A stretch of DNA of 64,000 nt from Serratia nevei (GTDB taxonomy: Bacteria > Pseudomonadota > Gammaproteobacteria > Enterobacterales > Enterobacteriaceae). The translations under genes and the position numbers were made by a program. The stretch lies in NCBI RefSeq assembly GCF_024160145.1, contig NZ_JAMYWQ010000004.1, positions 62,001 to 126,000 of the forward strand, given 5' to 3'. The notes beneath the pieces were generated by a model. The model was not told where the DNA came from, did no database searches, and saw only the letters and a list, made by a program, of their open reading frames with translations. The number at the start of each line of letters is the position of its first letter. Within the stretch, counting starts at the first letter, position 1. This document shows, piece by piece, positions 40,426 to 49,524 of this stretch.

Positions 40426-41753
40426 TCTTCCGTCAGCGCCAGATGGAGGCGGTCGGTCAGCGGTTTGAACAGGTAGTTCATCATCGAACGCTCGCCGGTG
40501 CGGATGAACCCTTCGACCGGCATGCCCGGGCGGATCGCCAGCCCATTCAGGCGGCGCAGCCCGTCTTCGCTGACCCTGGCGCGCACGCTGTAATAGGGCG
40601 TACCGCTTTTCTCGTCGGTCAGGCGGTCGGCCCCGACCAACGTCACTTCGCCCTCAACGCGCGGCGTGGTGCTTTGGTTAAACGCCGAGAACAACAGCTC
40701 GACCGGCAAGCCCACCTGCACCTTGTCGATCAGCTCGACCGGGATACGCGCCTCCACCTGCAGCCCCCGATCGCTGGGCACGATCTCCATCAGTTGTTGG
40801 CCGGCGCCGATCACGCCGCCTTCGGTGAACACATTCAACCCCACCACGGTGCCCGCTACCGGCGCTTTCACCTGCGTATGGCCCAGATCGGCCTCCGCCT
40901 TGGCCAGGCGGTTATCCAGTTCATCCAGTTTCATCCGCACCTCGGCCAGCTGGCTGCTGACCTCTTTCTGATACTCTTCCCGCCGCTGGATCGCCCGCAG
41001 CTTCAGCTCCAGGATCTGGCGCCCCAGGCGGCCGATATTGCCGCTGTCCTCGGACGCCTGGCCGTCGATCTGCGCATACTGCCCTTCCAGATCCAGCAGC
41101 CGGTTGCGCGCCACATACCCCTGTGCCGCCAGCTTGCGCATGCCGCCCAGCTGCTCCTGCAACATGGCCTTTTGCCGCTGTTTGCTGGCGTAAGACTGCC
41201 GGATCCCCTCCAGCATCGCCTGCGATCCGGCGATGCTCTCCGCGATCGCCGCCAGCTCGCTCTGCAACGCCGCACGGCGGCTGGTGAACAGCTGCTGTTG
41301 CAACAGCATCAACGACATCACCTCCGGCTCCTCCCGCCGCGCTTGCAACAACGCGGGGAAAACGATCGCCTGCAGGCCGTCGCGCTCGGCCTGCAGCCGC
41401 GCCCGCTGGGCGGCTTTGCTCAACTGCTGGCTGCGCAGCGCATCGCGCTGGGTGCGGCTGTCGACGGTATCCATCAGCAACAGCACCTGCCCGGCGCTGA
41501 CCCGGTCGCCCTCATGTACCTGAATTTGCGACACCACGCCGCCGCTCGGGTGCTGTACCGCCTTGCGGTTGCCGGCCACCACCACGCTGCCGGAAACCGG
41601 CACGCCTTTATCCAACGGCGCCAACAGCCCCCACAGCAGGAAGCCGCCAAATCCCAGCAGCACCAGCCAGCCGCCGAGCCGCAGATGGCGCCCTTCGTCG
41701 AACTGGCGGGATAGGGCGTCGATATCGCCGGGGATCGCACTCTGATTGTTCAT
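40422..41753 (-). CDS. hasE: HasE, type I secretion membrane fusion protein
   Basis: HasE is the periplasmic adaptor of the HasD-HasE-TolC exporter for HasA. The 443-residue HlyD-family protein has one N-terminal helix (WLVLLGFGGFLLWGLLAPLD), the biotinyl-lipoyl half SGGVVSQIQVHEGDRVSAGQVLLLMD, a long coiled coil (about residues 100-290), the second half QVKAPVAGTVVGLNVFTEGG and a C-terminal beta domain. It overlaps hasD and hasB by 4 bases each, showing tight coupling. The outer-membrane TolC-type partner is not in the window. Confidence 0.95.
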   Translation of the reverse strand: MNNQSAIPGDIDALSRQFDEGRHLRLGGWLVLLGFGGFLLWGLLAPLDKGVPVSGSVVVAGNRKAVQHPSGGVVSQIQVHEGDRVSAGQVLLLMDTVDSRTQRDALRSQQLSKAAQRARLQAERDGLQAIVFPALLQARREEPEVMSLMLLQQQLFTSRRAALQSELAAIAESIAGSQAMLEGIRQSYASKQRQKAMLQEQLGGMRKLAAQGYVARNRLLDLEGQYAQIDGQASEDSGNIGRLGRQILELKLRAIQRREEYQKEVSSQLAEVRMKLDELDNRLAKAEADLGHTQVKAPVAGTVVGLNVFTEGGVIGAGQQLMEIVPSDRGLQVEARIPVELIDKVQVGLPVELLFSAFNQSTTPRVEGEVTLVGADRLTDEKSGTPYYSVRARVSEDGLRRLNGLAIRPGMPVEGFIRTGERSMMNYLFKPLTDRLHLALTEE

Positions 41754-43528
41754 ACTTTTCGTTCACCGCTGGCCGTTTTGGCAAAGTTGGCGTAGTTGAC
41801 GTTGAAGCCGCCGCCGTTGCGACCGACGTTGGCCGGTACGGCAGCGGGCGCAAAACCTGGCAGTTTCTTCAGGATGGCGTCACTGGGGCCGAAGTGCTGC
41901 ACCTGGCCGGCGGCCAGCACCAGCAATTTGTCGGTCGTCGCCAGGATAGCCGGTTTGTGGGTCACCAACACGATGGTGGTGCCGCGCGCCTTCAGCGCTT
42001 CGATCGCCCGCTGCAAAGCCTCTTCCCCTTCGCGATCGAGGTTGGCATTCGGTTCATCCAGTACCACCAACGCCGGAGAGCCGTACAGCGCGCGCGCCAG
42101 CGCCACCCGCTGGCGCTGGCCGCCGGACAGGCCGCTGCCGCCCTCTCCCAGCTCGGTTTCATACCCTTTGGGCAAATGCAGGATCAGTTGGTGCACGCCG
42201 GCCAGCGCGGCGGCGGCCACTACCTTCTCGGCGTCAACCTGGCCAAAGCGGGCGATGTTTTCCGTCAGCGTACCGGCGAACAGCTGAATATCCTGCGGCA
42301 GATAGCCGATATGCGGCCCCAGCTGCTGTTTGTCCCACTGCCGGAGATCCGCACCGTCCAGCCGCACGTCGCCGCCAAGCGGCGTCAGCGCGCCGACCAG
42401 TTGGCGCATCAGCAGCGTTTTGCCGGATCCGGACGCGCCAATCACGCCCAGCACCTCTGCGGCCTCCAGACGAAAACTGACGCCGTGCAACACCGGTGCG
42501 CTCCCGCCGGGCGCACTGGCGGCCAACTGATTTACGGTCAAGCTGCCGTTAGGCGCAGGCAGCGGCAGGCTCGCCGCCTGCGGCGGGTTGGCGGCCAGCA
42601 TCACCTCCAGCCGCTGCAGGGACTGGCGCGCCGACGACCACTGCTTCCAGGCGCCGATCAGCTGATCGATCGGCCCCAGCACCCTGCCGATCAGGATCGA
42701 ACCGGCGATCATCATGCCCGGCGTAATGTCGCCGTTGACCGCCAGCAGCGCGCCGCAGCCCAACATCAGCGACTGCAGCGCCAGCCGCACGGTTTTCGAC
42801 CAGGCGGTGACGGCGGCGATTTTCTCGCTGGCGCGGTTCTGCAACAGCAGGAACTGCTGATGCTGCCGCAGCCAGCGCAGGCGCAAATCGGTCAGCATCC
42901 CCATGGCGGCAATGGCCTCCGCATTGCGCAGGTTGCCGTTGGCCTGCTGCGTGGCGCTCAGCGCGACCCGGCCGGCCTCCGCGAGCGGCGCCTGCGACAC
43001 CCGCTGGTTGAGCCAGGCCAGCAGCACCAGCACGATCACCCCGGCGCTGGCCAACGCGCCAAGCCAGGGGTGGAGCAGAAAAACCACCAGCAGATAAACC
43101 GGGAACCAGGGGGCATCGAAAAAGGCGAACAGCGCATTGCCGGTGGCGAACTGGCGCAGGTGGGTCAGATCGTTCAACGCCTGCCCCGCCAGCGGGTTGC
43201 CGGTTTTCAGATTGGTTTCGAAGGCGGCGTCGTAGACCCGCTGATTCAGGCGCATATCCATCTGGGCGCCGAGGCGGATCACCACCTGGCTGCGCACCCA
43301 CTCCAGCAGCCCCATAAACAGGTAAAGGCCGACCACCAGCAGGGTCAGCATCGCCAGCGTCATGCGGTTGCCCGACGGCAACACGCGATCGTAGACCTGC
43401 AGCATGTACAGCGCCGGGGCCAGCATCAGCAGGTTGATCACCGCGGTAAACAGCGCGATGCCCCAAAATCCGCGCCGGTATGCGGCCAGCACGCTCATCA
43501 CTTCTCCGCGCCTGACGGCGTTTTTCAT
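41750..43528 (-). CDS. hasD: HasD, type I secretion ABC transporter
   Basis: HasD is the ABC ATPase/permease that exports HasA. The 592-residue protein has six membrane helices, then an ABC domain with Walker A GASGSGKTLLMRQL (about residue 365), signature GSGLSGGQRQRVALARAL and Walker B ALVVLDEPNANLD. It has no C39 peptidase domain, in line with the C-terminal secretion signal of HasA. I prefer ATG 43528 (MKNAVRRGEV) over ATG 43540 because only the former has a GGA-type binding site. A stable hairpin separates it from hasA. Confidence 0.95.
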   Translation of the reverse strand: MKNAVRRGEVMSVLAAYRRGFWGIALFTAVINLLMLAPALYMLQVYDRVLPSGNRMTLAMLTLLVVGLYLFMGLLEWVRSQVVIRLGAQMDMRLNQRVYDAAFETNLKTGNPLAGQALNDLTHLRQFATGNALFAFFDAPWFPVYLLVVFLLHPWLGALASAGVIVLVLLAWLNQRVSQAPLAEAGRVALSATQQANGNLRNAEAIAAMGMLTDLRLRWLRQHQQFLLLQNRASEKIAAVTAWSKTVRLALQSLMLGCGALLAVNGDITPGMMIAGSILIGRVLGPIDQLIGAWKQWSSARQSLQRLEVMLAANPPQAASLPLPAPNGSLTVNQLAASAPGGSAPVLHGVSFRLEAAEVLGVIGASGSGKTLLMRQLVGALTPLGGDVRLDGADLRQWDKQQLGPHIGYLPQDIQLFAGTLTENIARFGQVDAEKVVAAAALAGVHQLILHLPKGYETELGEGGSGLSGGQRQRVALARALYGSPALVVLDEPNANLDREGEEALQRAIEALKARGTTIVLVTHKPAILATTDKLLVLAAGQVQHFGPSDAILKKLPGFAPAAVPANVGRNGGGFNVNYANFAKTASGERKV

Positions 43529-43559
43529 GGCGTTTTCCATCGGCTAAAAACGAGAAAAT

Positions 43560-43588
43560 GCCCGCCGGGGCGCGCGGCGCCGGCGGGC
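43560..43588 (-). terminator. Attenuating hairpin between hasA and hasD
   Basis: An 8-bp GC stem GCCCGCCG/CGGCGGGC, with a GC-rich 13-base loop, lies 12 bp after the hasA stop. It is followed on the minus strand by only ATTTTCTCG. It could be a leaky terminator or a 3' stabiliser allowing more HasA than exporter; the short T-run argues for partial readthrough. Confidence 0.6.
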
Positions 43589-43600
43589 AAACGGCCGCGA

Positions 43601-44167
43601 TCAGGCCGCCAGCAGTTCCGGGCTGTCGGCATGCTGCACGCCCACCGCCGTCGCCGCTGCTACCTGATCGAAGGTGGAATTGACGCTCAGGCCGTAGTCG
43701 CCGAGGATGCCGTTCAGCGCAGTTTCCAGCGCGCCGGTATCGCCGGACATCAGGCCGTACACCACCTGGTGCACCACGCCATCGTGGCCCTGCGCCTGCA
43801 GGCTGCTGAGGTTCAGGCCGCCGAAGCTGACGTCAGGCACCTGGATGTTGTACGGCGTGGACCCGCCGCCGTTCAGCCCGTCGCCGAACGACAGGGAATC
43901 CAGTTGGCCGTACAGGGTGTGCGCCGGTGCGTTGAACAAGGTGTAGGTCAGGTTGCCGCCCGCCACGAACGAGGTGATGTTATTGGCGGTGCTGGTCACG
44001 GCATATTGGCTGCCGGACAGGCTGCCGCCGTAGAAGCCGCCGCTGTTGGAGTCGGTGACGTTACCGTTGGTGTGGTTGATATCGCCAAACGACGACGCCC
44101 ACTCGTTCAGATAGTTATGGATGCTGTAGCTGCCGAAACTGCTGTCATAGTTGACTGAAAATGCCAT
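43601..44167 (-). CDS. hasA: Secreted haemophore HasA
   Basis: HasA is secreted, takes haem from host proteins and passes it to HasR. The start at 44167 ([15 protein letters not shown]) gives 188 residues, the known size; the open frame begins 18 codons earlier without similarity. The haem ligands are present: H32 in GDINHTNGN and Y75 in [10 protein letters not shown], with H83 nearby in APAHTLYG. The C-terminus ends in ELLAA, the exported tail recognised by HasD. No N-terminal signal peptide is present, as expected. It lies 77 bp after hasR and before hasD. Confidence 0.97.
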   Translation of the reverse strand: MAFSVNYDSSFGSYSIHNYLNEWASSFGDINHTNGNVTDSNSGGFYGGSLSGSQYAVTSTANNITSFVAGGNLTYTLFNAPAHTLYGQLDSLSFGDGLNGGGSTPYNIQVPDVSFGGLNLSSLQAQGHDGVVHQVVYGLMSGDTGALETALNGILGDYGLSVNSTFDQVAAATAVGVQHADSPELLAA

Positions 44168-44244
44168 TTCTCTATCTCCATTGATGAACGGCGCCCCTTG
44201 CGGGGCCGCCCTTGTGCTCAAGGATGAGCAACGCCCTTTACTGC

Positions 44245-46944
44245 TTAAAAACGGTATTCCACCCCGCCCTGCACGGTGCGGCCGCGCCCCAGCGTGTTGG
44301 CCAGCGTCTCGCCGTAGCTGACGACGTAGGCGCGGTTGGTCAGGTTCTCCACCGAGCCGCGCAGCGTCAGGCTGTCGGTCAGCTTGTAGCTGGCGTACAG
44401 ATCGAACAGGGTGTACTTCGGCCAGTCGGCCAGGTACGGATAGTTGGACGGCACCGAACTGTCCTGGTAGCCCGGTGCGAAGCGCACGGTCACCCCAGCG
44501 TCCAGCTTGCGATCGAAGGCGCGGCCGCCCAGCGTCACCGAGCCGCGATCGCCCGGCAGATAGGCGGCGGTGCCGAACTGCGAGCCGCCGTCGCAGGACA
44601 CGGCGTCATTCGCCGTCGGATCCTGCTCCACGTAGAAATTGCCCGGCCGGGAATTGGCGCCGTAGCGCAGACGCCCTCCCAACCAGGCCTTGTTCGAGCA
44701 GAACTCGTTTTTGCCGATCATGTGGGTATAGGTGAGGTCGGCGTAGAACACCCCGGCGTCATAGTTGAGCTGATATTCCAGCCCGCGGAAGCGGGTTTTC
44801 GACAGGTTGTTGACGTAAGCGGCATTGCCGATACTCGGCTGCACCAGCCCCGGTTTATTGCGATCTATCGCCAGGTTGATGTAGTTATCTACTTTGGTGT
44901 CGAAGTAGGCCACCTTGGCCACCAGCCGATCGCCCTCAAACCACAGATCCGGCTGCTGCACGTTGAACCCGACTTCCCAGGCGCGCGAGCGCTCGGCCTG
45001 CAGGAACGGGTTGGGGAATTGGGTGGAAGAGCTGTGCGCGCTGCCGTTGGTCAGCGTTTCGGTGATCGCCGGCGGCCGCCAGGATTTACCGTAGGTGGTA
45101 TACAGTTCGAGCCACTCCACGCCGGGGCGCACCGCCACCGCCAGCGTCGGCGACAGCTTGCCCTGCTCGCGATCCACGTCCCAATCTTCGCGGGTCGTGG
45201 TTGAACAGCCGCTCAGACGCAACTCTTTGCAAGGATTGTCAATCGTGTAACGTTGCCCATCCTTGGCCAAATCCGGATAGCTCAGGCCGGTCTGGCCGCG
45301 CAGGCGATAGCGGTCGTAACGCAGCCCGCCCTCCAGCGTCAGCCAGCCGTCGTAGTCGTAGGTCAGGTTGGCGAACAGGCTGGCTACCGAACGGTTGCCG
45401 GCCGGCGTCACCCCTTCCATACCCTGACGGGAAGAGTCGCTGGTCGCTTTGTCGTAATAGAACTCCAGCCCGTAGTTGGCGCGGAAGTCATGCCCCGGCG
45501 CCAGGCTGAAACGCGAGGTGTTTTGCGCCTGCGCGCCATAGGTACGCAGGCGGGTACGCGTCGCGTAGCCGTTGTCCAGCAGCGAGCTGGTGCTGTAGGT
45601 GTCGCTGTCGTCCTGGGTATCGACGTAATACAGCTTGGCCTGAAAATCGAGCCAGTCGACGCCTTCCGGTGCCAGGCTGTAATCAAACGCCGCGTTACGC
45701 GCCATCACGTCGCTGTAGCCGGTGCGCTTCCAGCCCAGTTCATAGGGCGGCCGGGTGCCCAGGTTGGTCAAGGTGCCGGCGATCGGCGACGCGGTCTGGG
45801 TCTGCAGATAGCTCAGTTGCAGGCGCTGGTTGGCGGGCAGATTCCAGCCCACCTTGGCCAACCGCGAGTGCATGCGATAATGGGTGTCAGGGATTTTGTT
45901 GTTCTTGATGCTCTCGGCGTAGCGATCGTAATTGCCGGTGTCGTTATTGATGCGAATGTTGCCGATATCGCCCTTGTTGCCGGGCCAATAGTCGCCGAGG
46001 TGGCGTTCGCTGGCGGCCAGCAGGATATCGCCGGTTTCGTTGCCCAATGCCAATATGCCGCTACCGATGAAGTGGGTGCCGTTATCGCCGGTGCTGGCGT
46101 GCAGCTTGCCGCCCAGCTCTTTGCCCGGCGCCAGGAAATCGCTCGCGCTGACGGTATTGAAGGTGGCGATGCCGCCGAGCGTGCCGGCGCTGCCCATTCC
46201 GCCGGAGGTGCCCTTGTCGATGGTCACGCCGGACAGCAGCTCGGAATCGATGTACATGGTGCCGTTACGCTGGCCATGACCGCTCTTTTGAAAATTCTGC
46301 CGCATGCCGTCGATGTTCATGTTCACCCGGCCATAGTCTTGTATGCCGCGAATGTTGACCGACAGCGCCGGATCTTGCTGGCTGACGCTGGAATAAGCGC
46401 CCGTGGTCTGCTCCAGAATATCGGCCGCGTGTCGCGCCGGGCGGTTATCCATCTGTTCGCGGCTGATGACGCTGACCGAGCGCGGTTCGTCGTAAACCCA
46501 ATCGTTGGCGTTGATGCCGCCGGCGCCCAGCACCGTCAGGCTGTCCAGCGCCAGCGCGCCGCCCTCGCCGCTTGCCGTCGGCAACCGGCTCAATACGATC
46601 TGCCCCTGCGGCTGCAGGCGGAAAGCCACCGGATTGTCGCCAATCAAGCGCCGCAGGCCTTGTTCAACGCTCATGCTGCCGTTCAGCGCCGCCGCCTGCA
46701 TGCCATCGAGCTTCACCTCGTCGAAAAACACCTGCATGTCGGCCTGCTCGGCAAAACGCAGCATGGCGCTCTGCAGCGGCTGCGCCGCAATGTTGAAATG
46801 CTTTTGCTGTGCGGCCTGCGCGCCGCTCGCGTCAGCCTGCGCGGCGTGCGTCAAAACCGGCTGAGTCAGCATCATCGCCGCCAGCGCAGCGCGTACCGCC
46901 GTGGCCAAACGGCCGGCCGGCGTGGTTCCCTTGTGAATAAACAT
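44245..46944 (-). CDS. hasR: Haem/haemophore TonB-dependent receptor HasR
   Basis: HasR is the outer-membrane receptor for haem and haem-loaded HasA and also signals to HasS-HasI. The start at 46944 ([17 protein letters not shown]) gives 899 residues; ten further codons upstream are open. Domains: signal peptide to about residue 38; an STN signalling domain ([19 protein letters not shown] to IVLSRL); a TonB box around DSLTVLG; a plug domain from [20 protein letters not shown]; and a 22-strand barrel ending [12 protein letters not shown]. The STN domain is what allows transcriptional signalling. Fur and ECF-type sites lie upstream. Confidence 0.96.
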   Translation of the reverse strand: MFIHKGTTPAGRLATAVRAALAAMMLTQPVLTHAAQADASGAQAAQQKHFNIAAQPLQSAMLRFAEQADMQVFFDEVKLDGMQAAALNGSMSVEQGLRRLIGDNPVAFRLQPQGQIVLSRLPTASGEGGALALDSLTVLGAGGINANDWVYDEPRSVSVISREQMDNRPARHAADILEQTTGAYSSVSQQDPALSVNIRGIQDYGRVNMNIDGMRQNFQKSGHGQRNGTMYIDSELLSGVTIDKGTSGGMGSAGTLGGIATFNTVSASDFLAPGKELGGKLHASTGDNGTHFIGSGILALGNETGDILLAASERHLGDYWPGNKGDIGNIRINNDTGNYDRYAESIKNNKIPDTHYRMHSRLAKVGWNLPANQRLQLSYLQTQTASPIAGTLTNLGTRPPYELGWKRTGYSDVMARNAAFDYSLAPEGVDWLDFQAKLYYVDTQDDSDTYSTSSLLDNGYATRTRLRTYGAQAQNTSRFSLAPGHDFRANYGLEFYYDKATSDSSRQGMEGVTPAGNRSVASLFANLTYDYDGWLTLEGGLRYDRYRLRGQTGLSYPDLAKDGQRYTIDNPCKELRLSGCSTTTREDWDVDREQGKLSPTLAVAVRPGVEWLELYTTYGKSWRPPAITETLTNGSAHSSSTQFPNPFLQAERSRAWEVGFNVQQPDLWFEGDRLVAKVAYFDTKVDNYINLAIDRNKPGLVQPSIGNAAYVNNLSKTRFRGLEYQLNYDAGVFYADLTYTHMIGKNEFCSNKAWLGGRLRYGANSRPGNFYVEQDPTANDAVSCDGGSQFGTAAYLPGDRGSVTLGGRAFDRKLDAGVTVRFAPGYQDSSVPSNYPYLADWPKYTLFDLYASYKLTDSLTLRGSVENLTNRAYVVSYGETLANTLGRGRTVQGGVEYRF

Positions 46945-46981
46945 GCGTGTACGTTCCACCCGAAAGAATGCCAAACCAAGT

Positions 46982-47000
46982 GATAATGGAAATCAATCTC
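46982..47000 (-). promoter_or_regulatory. Fur box upstream of hasR
   Basis: The plus strand has GATAATGGAAATCAATCTC, 14 of 19 matches to the consensus GATAATGATTATCATTATC. It lies 38 bp before the hasR start, just downstream of the ECF-type promoter at 47014-47041, where bound Fur would block initiation. Confidence 0.6.
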
Positions 47001-47013
47001 GTTTAAATATAAG

Positions 47014-47041
47014 GACGTTCCGGGAGGCAAAAACCCGTAAA
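47014..47041 (-). promoter_or_regulatory. HasI-type (ECF) promoter of hasR
   Basis: On the minus strand TTTACGGGTTT (47041-47031) is followed after exactly 12 bp by ACGTC (47018-47014). The same two blocks with the same spacing lie upstream of hasS. A CGTC-type -10 is common in ECF sigma promoters. Confidence 0.7.
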
Positions 47042-47100
47042 GATTTTTTACAGAAAATGAAAATAGCGACGCAGCGGGCATCCTGGCCCATCTGCGCCAC

Positions 47101-48054
47101 TCAGTAGAGCAGCGTGATGCCGGGGAGATTCAGCTGGCGAGCGGAGAGTTCCTGACGAATGGCGCCGACGCCGTCGTCGAGTTTGTTGAGCGCGAACACA
47201 CCGCTCACCGTGCGCGCTCTTAGCGCGGGGTTGACCGCCACGATGCGGGTCGCGCGATAGCGATTGAGCTGCGCGAGCGCCTGCGTCAACGGTTGGCGGT
47301 CGATCACCAGCCAGCCGCGCCGCCAGGCGTCATCACCGGCCGCTTGCCGCGTCAGCTGCAGCTGCCCGTTGCGGTAATGCGCCGCCTGACGTTGCGCGAC
47401 CACCAGCGAGCGCTCGCCGCGCTCGAGCGTCACCCGCACGCTGTGCTGATGCACGCTGACATCCACGCCCTGCCCGGTACGCGCCACGCTGAACTCGGTG
47501 CCCAGCGCCTGCGTGACGCCGTTTTCCGCCGCCACCCGGAACGGGCGATTTTCCGGCCCGCCCAACGGGGCGACGATAAAATAGGCGGCGCCGCTCAGCA
47601 GCCGCACCTTGCGTTCGCCGGCAGAATACGCCAGCGCGATCGCGCTGCCGCTGTCCAGCGCCACCCGGCTACCGTCCGGCAGCGCGACTTCACGCACCTC
47701 GCCGCGAACGGTTTGATAATCTGCCTGCAGGCCGATCCACAGATCCGGCCCACGATAGACGCCAAAGGAAACGGCGATCGCCACCGCCGCCGCCACCGCC
47801 CAGCGGGGCCACCTTTGGCGAGATGGCGTTTTCAGCGCCGCCACCTGCGGCTGTAACGCCTGCCGCTGCTCTGGCGGCAGCTGCCCCAGCGTCGTCCAAA
47901 GCAGGCGAGCCTGACGCAGCGCCGCCGGATGCTGCGGATCATCGGCCAGCCAGGCGTCCAGCGCTTGCCGCCGTTCGGCGGGCAGCCCCCCTTCGGCCAG
48001 GCTTACGGCCCAGGCGGCCGCCTGCTGTCGCGCCTGTGCGGTTAGCGGTTTCAT
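47101..48054 (-). CDS. hasS: HasS, FecR-type anti-sigma factor
   Basis: HasS is an inner-membrane anti-sigma factor that holds HasI inactive until HasR binds haem-loaded haemophore. The 317-residue protein has a cytoplasmic FecR N-domain (ARQQAAAWAVSLAEGGLPAER, QHPAALRQAR), one membrane helix (RWAVAAAVAIAVSFGVY, near residue 90) and a periplasmic FecR domain with REVALPDGSRVALDSGSAI and RPFRVAAENGVTQALGTEF. It lies 76 bp after hasI and has its own ECF-type promoter. Confidence 0.93.
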   Translation of the reverse strand: MKPLTAQARQQAAAWAVSLAEGGLPAERRQALDAWLADDPQHPAALRQARLLWTTLGQLPPEQRQALQPQVAALKTPSRQRWPRWAVAAAVAIAVSFGVYRGPDLWIGLQADYQTVRGEVREVALPDGSRVALDSGSAIALAYSAGERKVRLLSGAAYFIVAPLGGPENRPFRVAAENGVTQALGTEFSVARTGQGVDVSVHQHSVRVTLERGERSLVVAQRQAAHYRNGQLQLTRQAAGDDAWRRGWLVIDRQPLTQALAQLNRYRATRIVAVNPALRARTVSGVFALNKLDDGVGAIRQELSARQLNLPGITLLY

Positions 48055-48092
48055 GATGACGTAGACCCCTGTTTTTTCTGGTTATAGGTTAA

Positions 48093-48120
48093 GACGTCTG
48101 AGGGCGGATAAACCCGTAAA
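48093..48120 (-). promoter_or_regulatory. HasI-type (ECF) promoter of hasS
   Basis: TTTACGGGTTT (48120-48110 on minus), 12 bp, ACGTC (48097-48093), identical in both blocks and spacing to the hasR site. It lies about 39 bp before the hasS start, within the hasI-hasS gap. Confidence 0.7.
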
Positions 48121-48130
48121 AAAATTGCCA

Positions 48131-48631
48131 TTATTGTTCGCCCACCCGCGCCATCAGCCGCTCGAGCGCACTGGCCAAGTGTTTCTCCACCGTGCTGAGC
48201 GACACGCCCAGCTGCGCCGCCACCTGTGCCTGGGTCAAGCCATCGAGCCGGTTAAGGCGGAAAATCTGCTGCGTGCGCGGCGGCATGCCCGCCAACGCCT
48301 GTTGTAACAGCTGCAGCAATTGGCCATCGATCGCCAACTGTTCGAGCGCCGGTTCGCCGGAGGGGTACTGCGCCAGAATGTCGTCCTCAACCGCTTCGGT
48401 TTGCCGCCGCTGCTGCTGCCGCAGATGGTCAAGCATCAGGTTTTTGGCAGTTTTATACAGGTAGGCCTCGATATCGAGAATGTTACCCTGCGGGTATTGC
48501 TCGGTAAGGCGGGTAAAACTTTCCTGCGCCAAATCCGCGGCCAGCTGAGGGTCGCGCAGTTTGGCGTTCAAATAAGTCTGCAGCGGCCGCATATGGCGCA
48601 GAAACAGCGCCTGCAACTCGGAATTGGACAT
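48131..48631 (-). CDS. hasI: HasI, ECF sigma factor
   Basis: HasI is a FecI-type sigma factor for the haem-acquisition genes. The start at 48631 (MSNSELQALFLRHMRPL, 166 residues) follows GGGAAAAGAG; ATG at 48658 is an alternative. Region 2 is ADLAQESFTRLTEQYP with LYKTAKNLMLDHLRQ, and region 4 has the helix-turn-helix GLTQAQVAAQLGVSLSTVEKHL. A strong Fur box lies upstream. It heads the hasI-hasS-hasR-hasA-hasD-hasE-hasB series. Confidence 0.93.
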   Translation of the reverse strand: MSNSELQALFLRHMRPLQTYLNAKLRDPQLAADLAQESFTRLTEQYPQGNILDIEAYLYKTAKNLMLDHLRQQQRRQTEAVEDDILAQYPSGEPALEQLAIDGQLLQLLQQALAGMPPRTQQIFRLNRLDGLTQAQVAAQLGVSLSTVEKHLASALERLMARVGEQ

Positions 48632-48677
48632 CTCTTTTCCCAGAAGTGAAACACCCAATAGGGGCGATAAAAATCAC

Positions 48678-48696
48678 ATAAATGATTATCATTATC
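48678..48696 (-). promoter_or_regulatory. Fur box upstream of hasI
   Basis: ATAAATGATTATCATTATC matches the 19-bp Fur consensus at 16 positions. It lies 46 bp before the hasI start, as expected for an iron-repressed sigma gene. Confidence 0.8.
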
Positions 48697-48737
48697 AATA
48701 TTGTTCTGGGAAATATGTGCTACGGCGGGGATAAACA

Positions 48738-48762
48738 GGAAACCGGCCTGGCGCCGGTTTCC
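48738..48762 (-). terminator. Hairpin after yaiA
   Basis: A 10-bp stem GGAAACCGGC/GCCGGTTTCC with a 5-base loop lies 13 bp after the yaiA stop. The following bases on the minus strand are TGTTTATCC, a weak T-run. Confidence 0.6.
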
Positions 48763-48775
48763 GCTGGGCTGCAGG

Positions 48776-48976
48776 TCAGAGTTCTAACGCCTCGTCCTCA
48801 TAGCGGTGCTTGGCGTCGAGCGCTTCCTGCTCGGTTTCATGTTCACTGAGCAACGTATTCGGCTCAATGTCGTCGGTGCGCACTTCAAAACGGCGCAGAT
48901 GCAGGTTCGGGTCGCCCCGAAACACCTCTACGACGCGGGCGCTCCGTGGATAAGCAGGTTGATCATTTTCGCGCAT
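48776..48976 (-). CDS. yaiA: YaiA-family protein
   Basis: A 66-residue acidic protein of unknown function. It aligns by eye with E. coli YaiA (63 residues): PAYPRSARVVEV against PPYPREAYIVTI, LLSEHETEQEALDAKHRYED against [20 protein letters not shown]. In E. coli yaiA lies between aroL and aroM in one operon. Here it has the same orientation as aroL, 1.3 kb downstream of it, while the has locus separates it from aroM. This supports the identification by position as well as sequence. Confidence 0.8.
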   Translation of the reverse strand: MRENDQPAYPRSARVVEVFRGDPNLHLRRFEVRTDDIEPNTLLSEHETEQEALDAKHRYEDEALEL

Positions 48977-49023
48977 GCCGTTCTCCCCTGTGTTTCACAC
49001 AGTAGCAAGTATAGCAGCCGCCC

Positions 49024-49428
49024 TCATTCCGACACGCGCGAGCCAAGATCGCGATCGCCGGGGGCGCCCGCCAACAGCTCGGTCAGTTCGTCGCAGGTGC
49101 AAATGCGGCCTTCACGCACGGTGAAGTGCGCCAGCACCCGCACGCGGCTGCAGGAGCCATCGCGCTTTTCCAGCTCGACCTGATGGTGGGTCAGCACCGC
49201 CTCACCCTGCTCCGCCGCCGCGATCACGCTCAGCGTCATGCGGCGGGTTTGCCGCTTCAAAAACGCCATGTGTTGCTCAAACTGCTCGAAGTTCAGCACC
49301 TTGCCATCCACCTGCTGGCGGTAGTCTGCGCTGAAGCGGGCGGCGAGCTGCGTCGGCCGGTGCTCCGGGCTGGCGACGACCTGCAGCAGCGTATCGAGCA
49401 CCAGGCCCAGTGGGGTAAGTTGAGTCAT
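49024..49428 (-). CDS. NTF2-like (SnoaL-type) small protein
   Basis: The start at 49428 (MTQLTPLGLVLDTLLQVV) was chosen because GGAG lies eight bases upstream; the open frame runs much further, but across the divergent gene. The 134-residue product has the length and pattern of the nuclear-transport-factor-2-like fold: helix SPEHRPTQLAARFSADYRQQVDG followed by strands QTRRMTLSVIAAAEQGEAVLTHHQVEL and FTVREGRICTCDEL. Such proteins can be enzymes or ligand-binding; the function cannot be told. It is divergent from an AraC-type regulator, which may control it. Confidence 0.7.
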   Translation of the reverse strand: MTQLTPLGLVLDTLLQVVASPEHRPTQLAARFSADYRQQVDGKVLNFEQFEQHMAFLKRQTRRMTLSVIAAAEQGEAVLTHHQVELEKRDGSCSRVRVLAHFTVREGRICTCDELTELLAGAPGDRDLGSRVSE

Positions 49429-49524
49429 CACGTTTCTCCGAAATAGGGTGAGCGACGATCCTATCCCGGTCCAGCGATGGCATAATAACCACATCCAGAC
49501 TTTCAATAACGCTAAACGGCCAAC

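Noticed and set aside
41894-44158. 754-codon plus-strand frame opposite hasD and hasA
   Set aside because: Composition (His/Arg/Gln-rich) is typical of the reverse strand of GC-rich genes, and both genes beneath it are certain.
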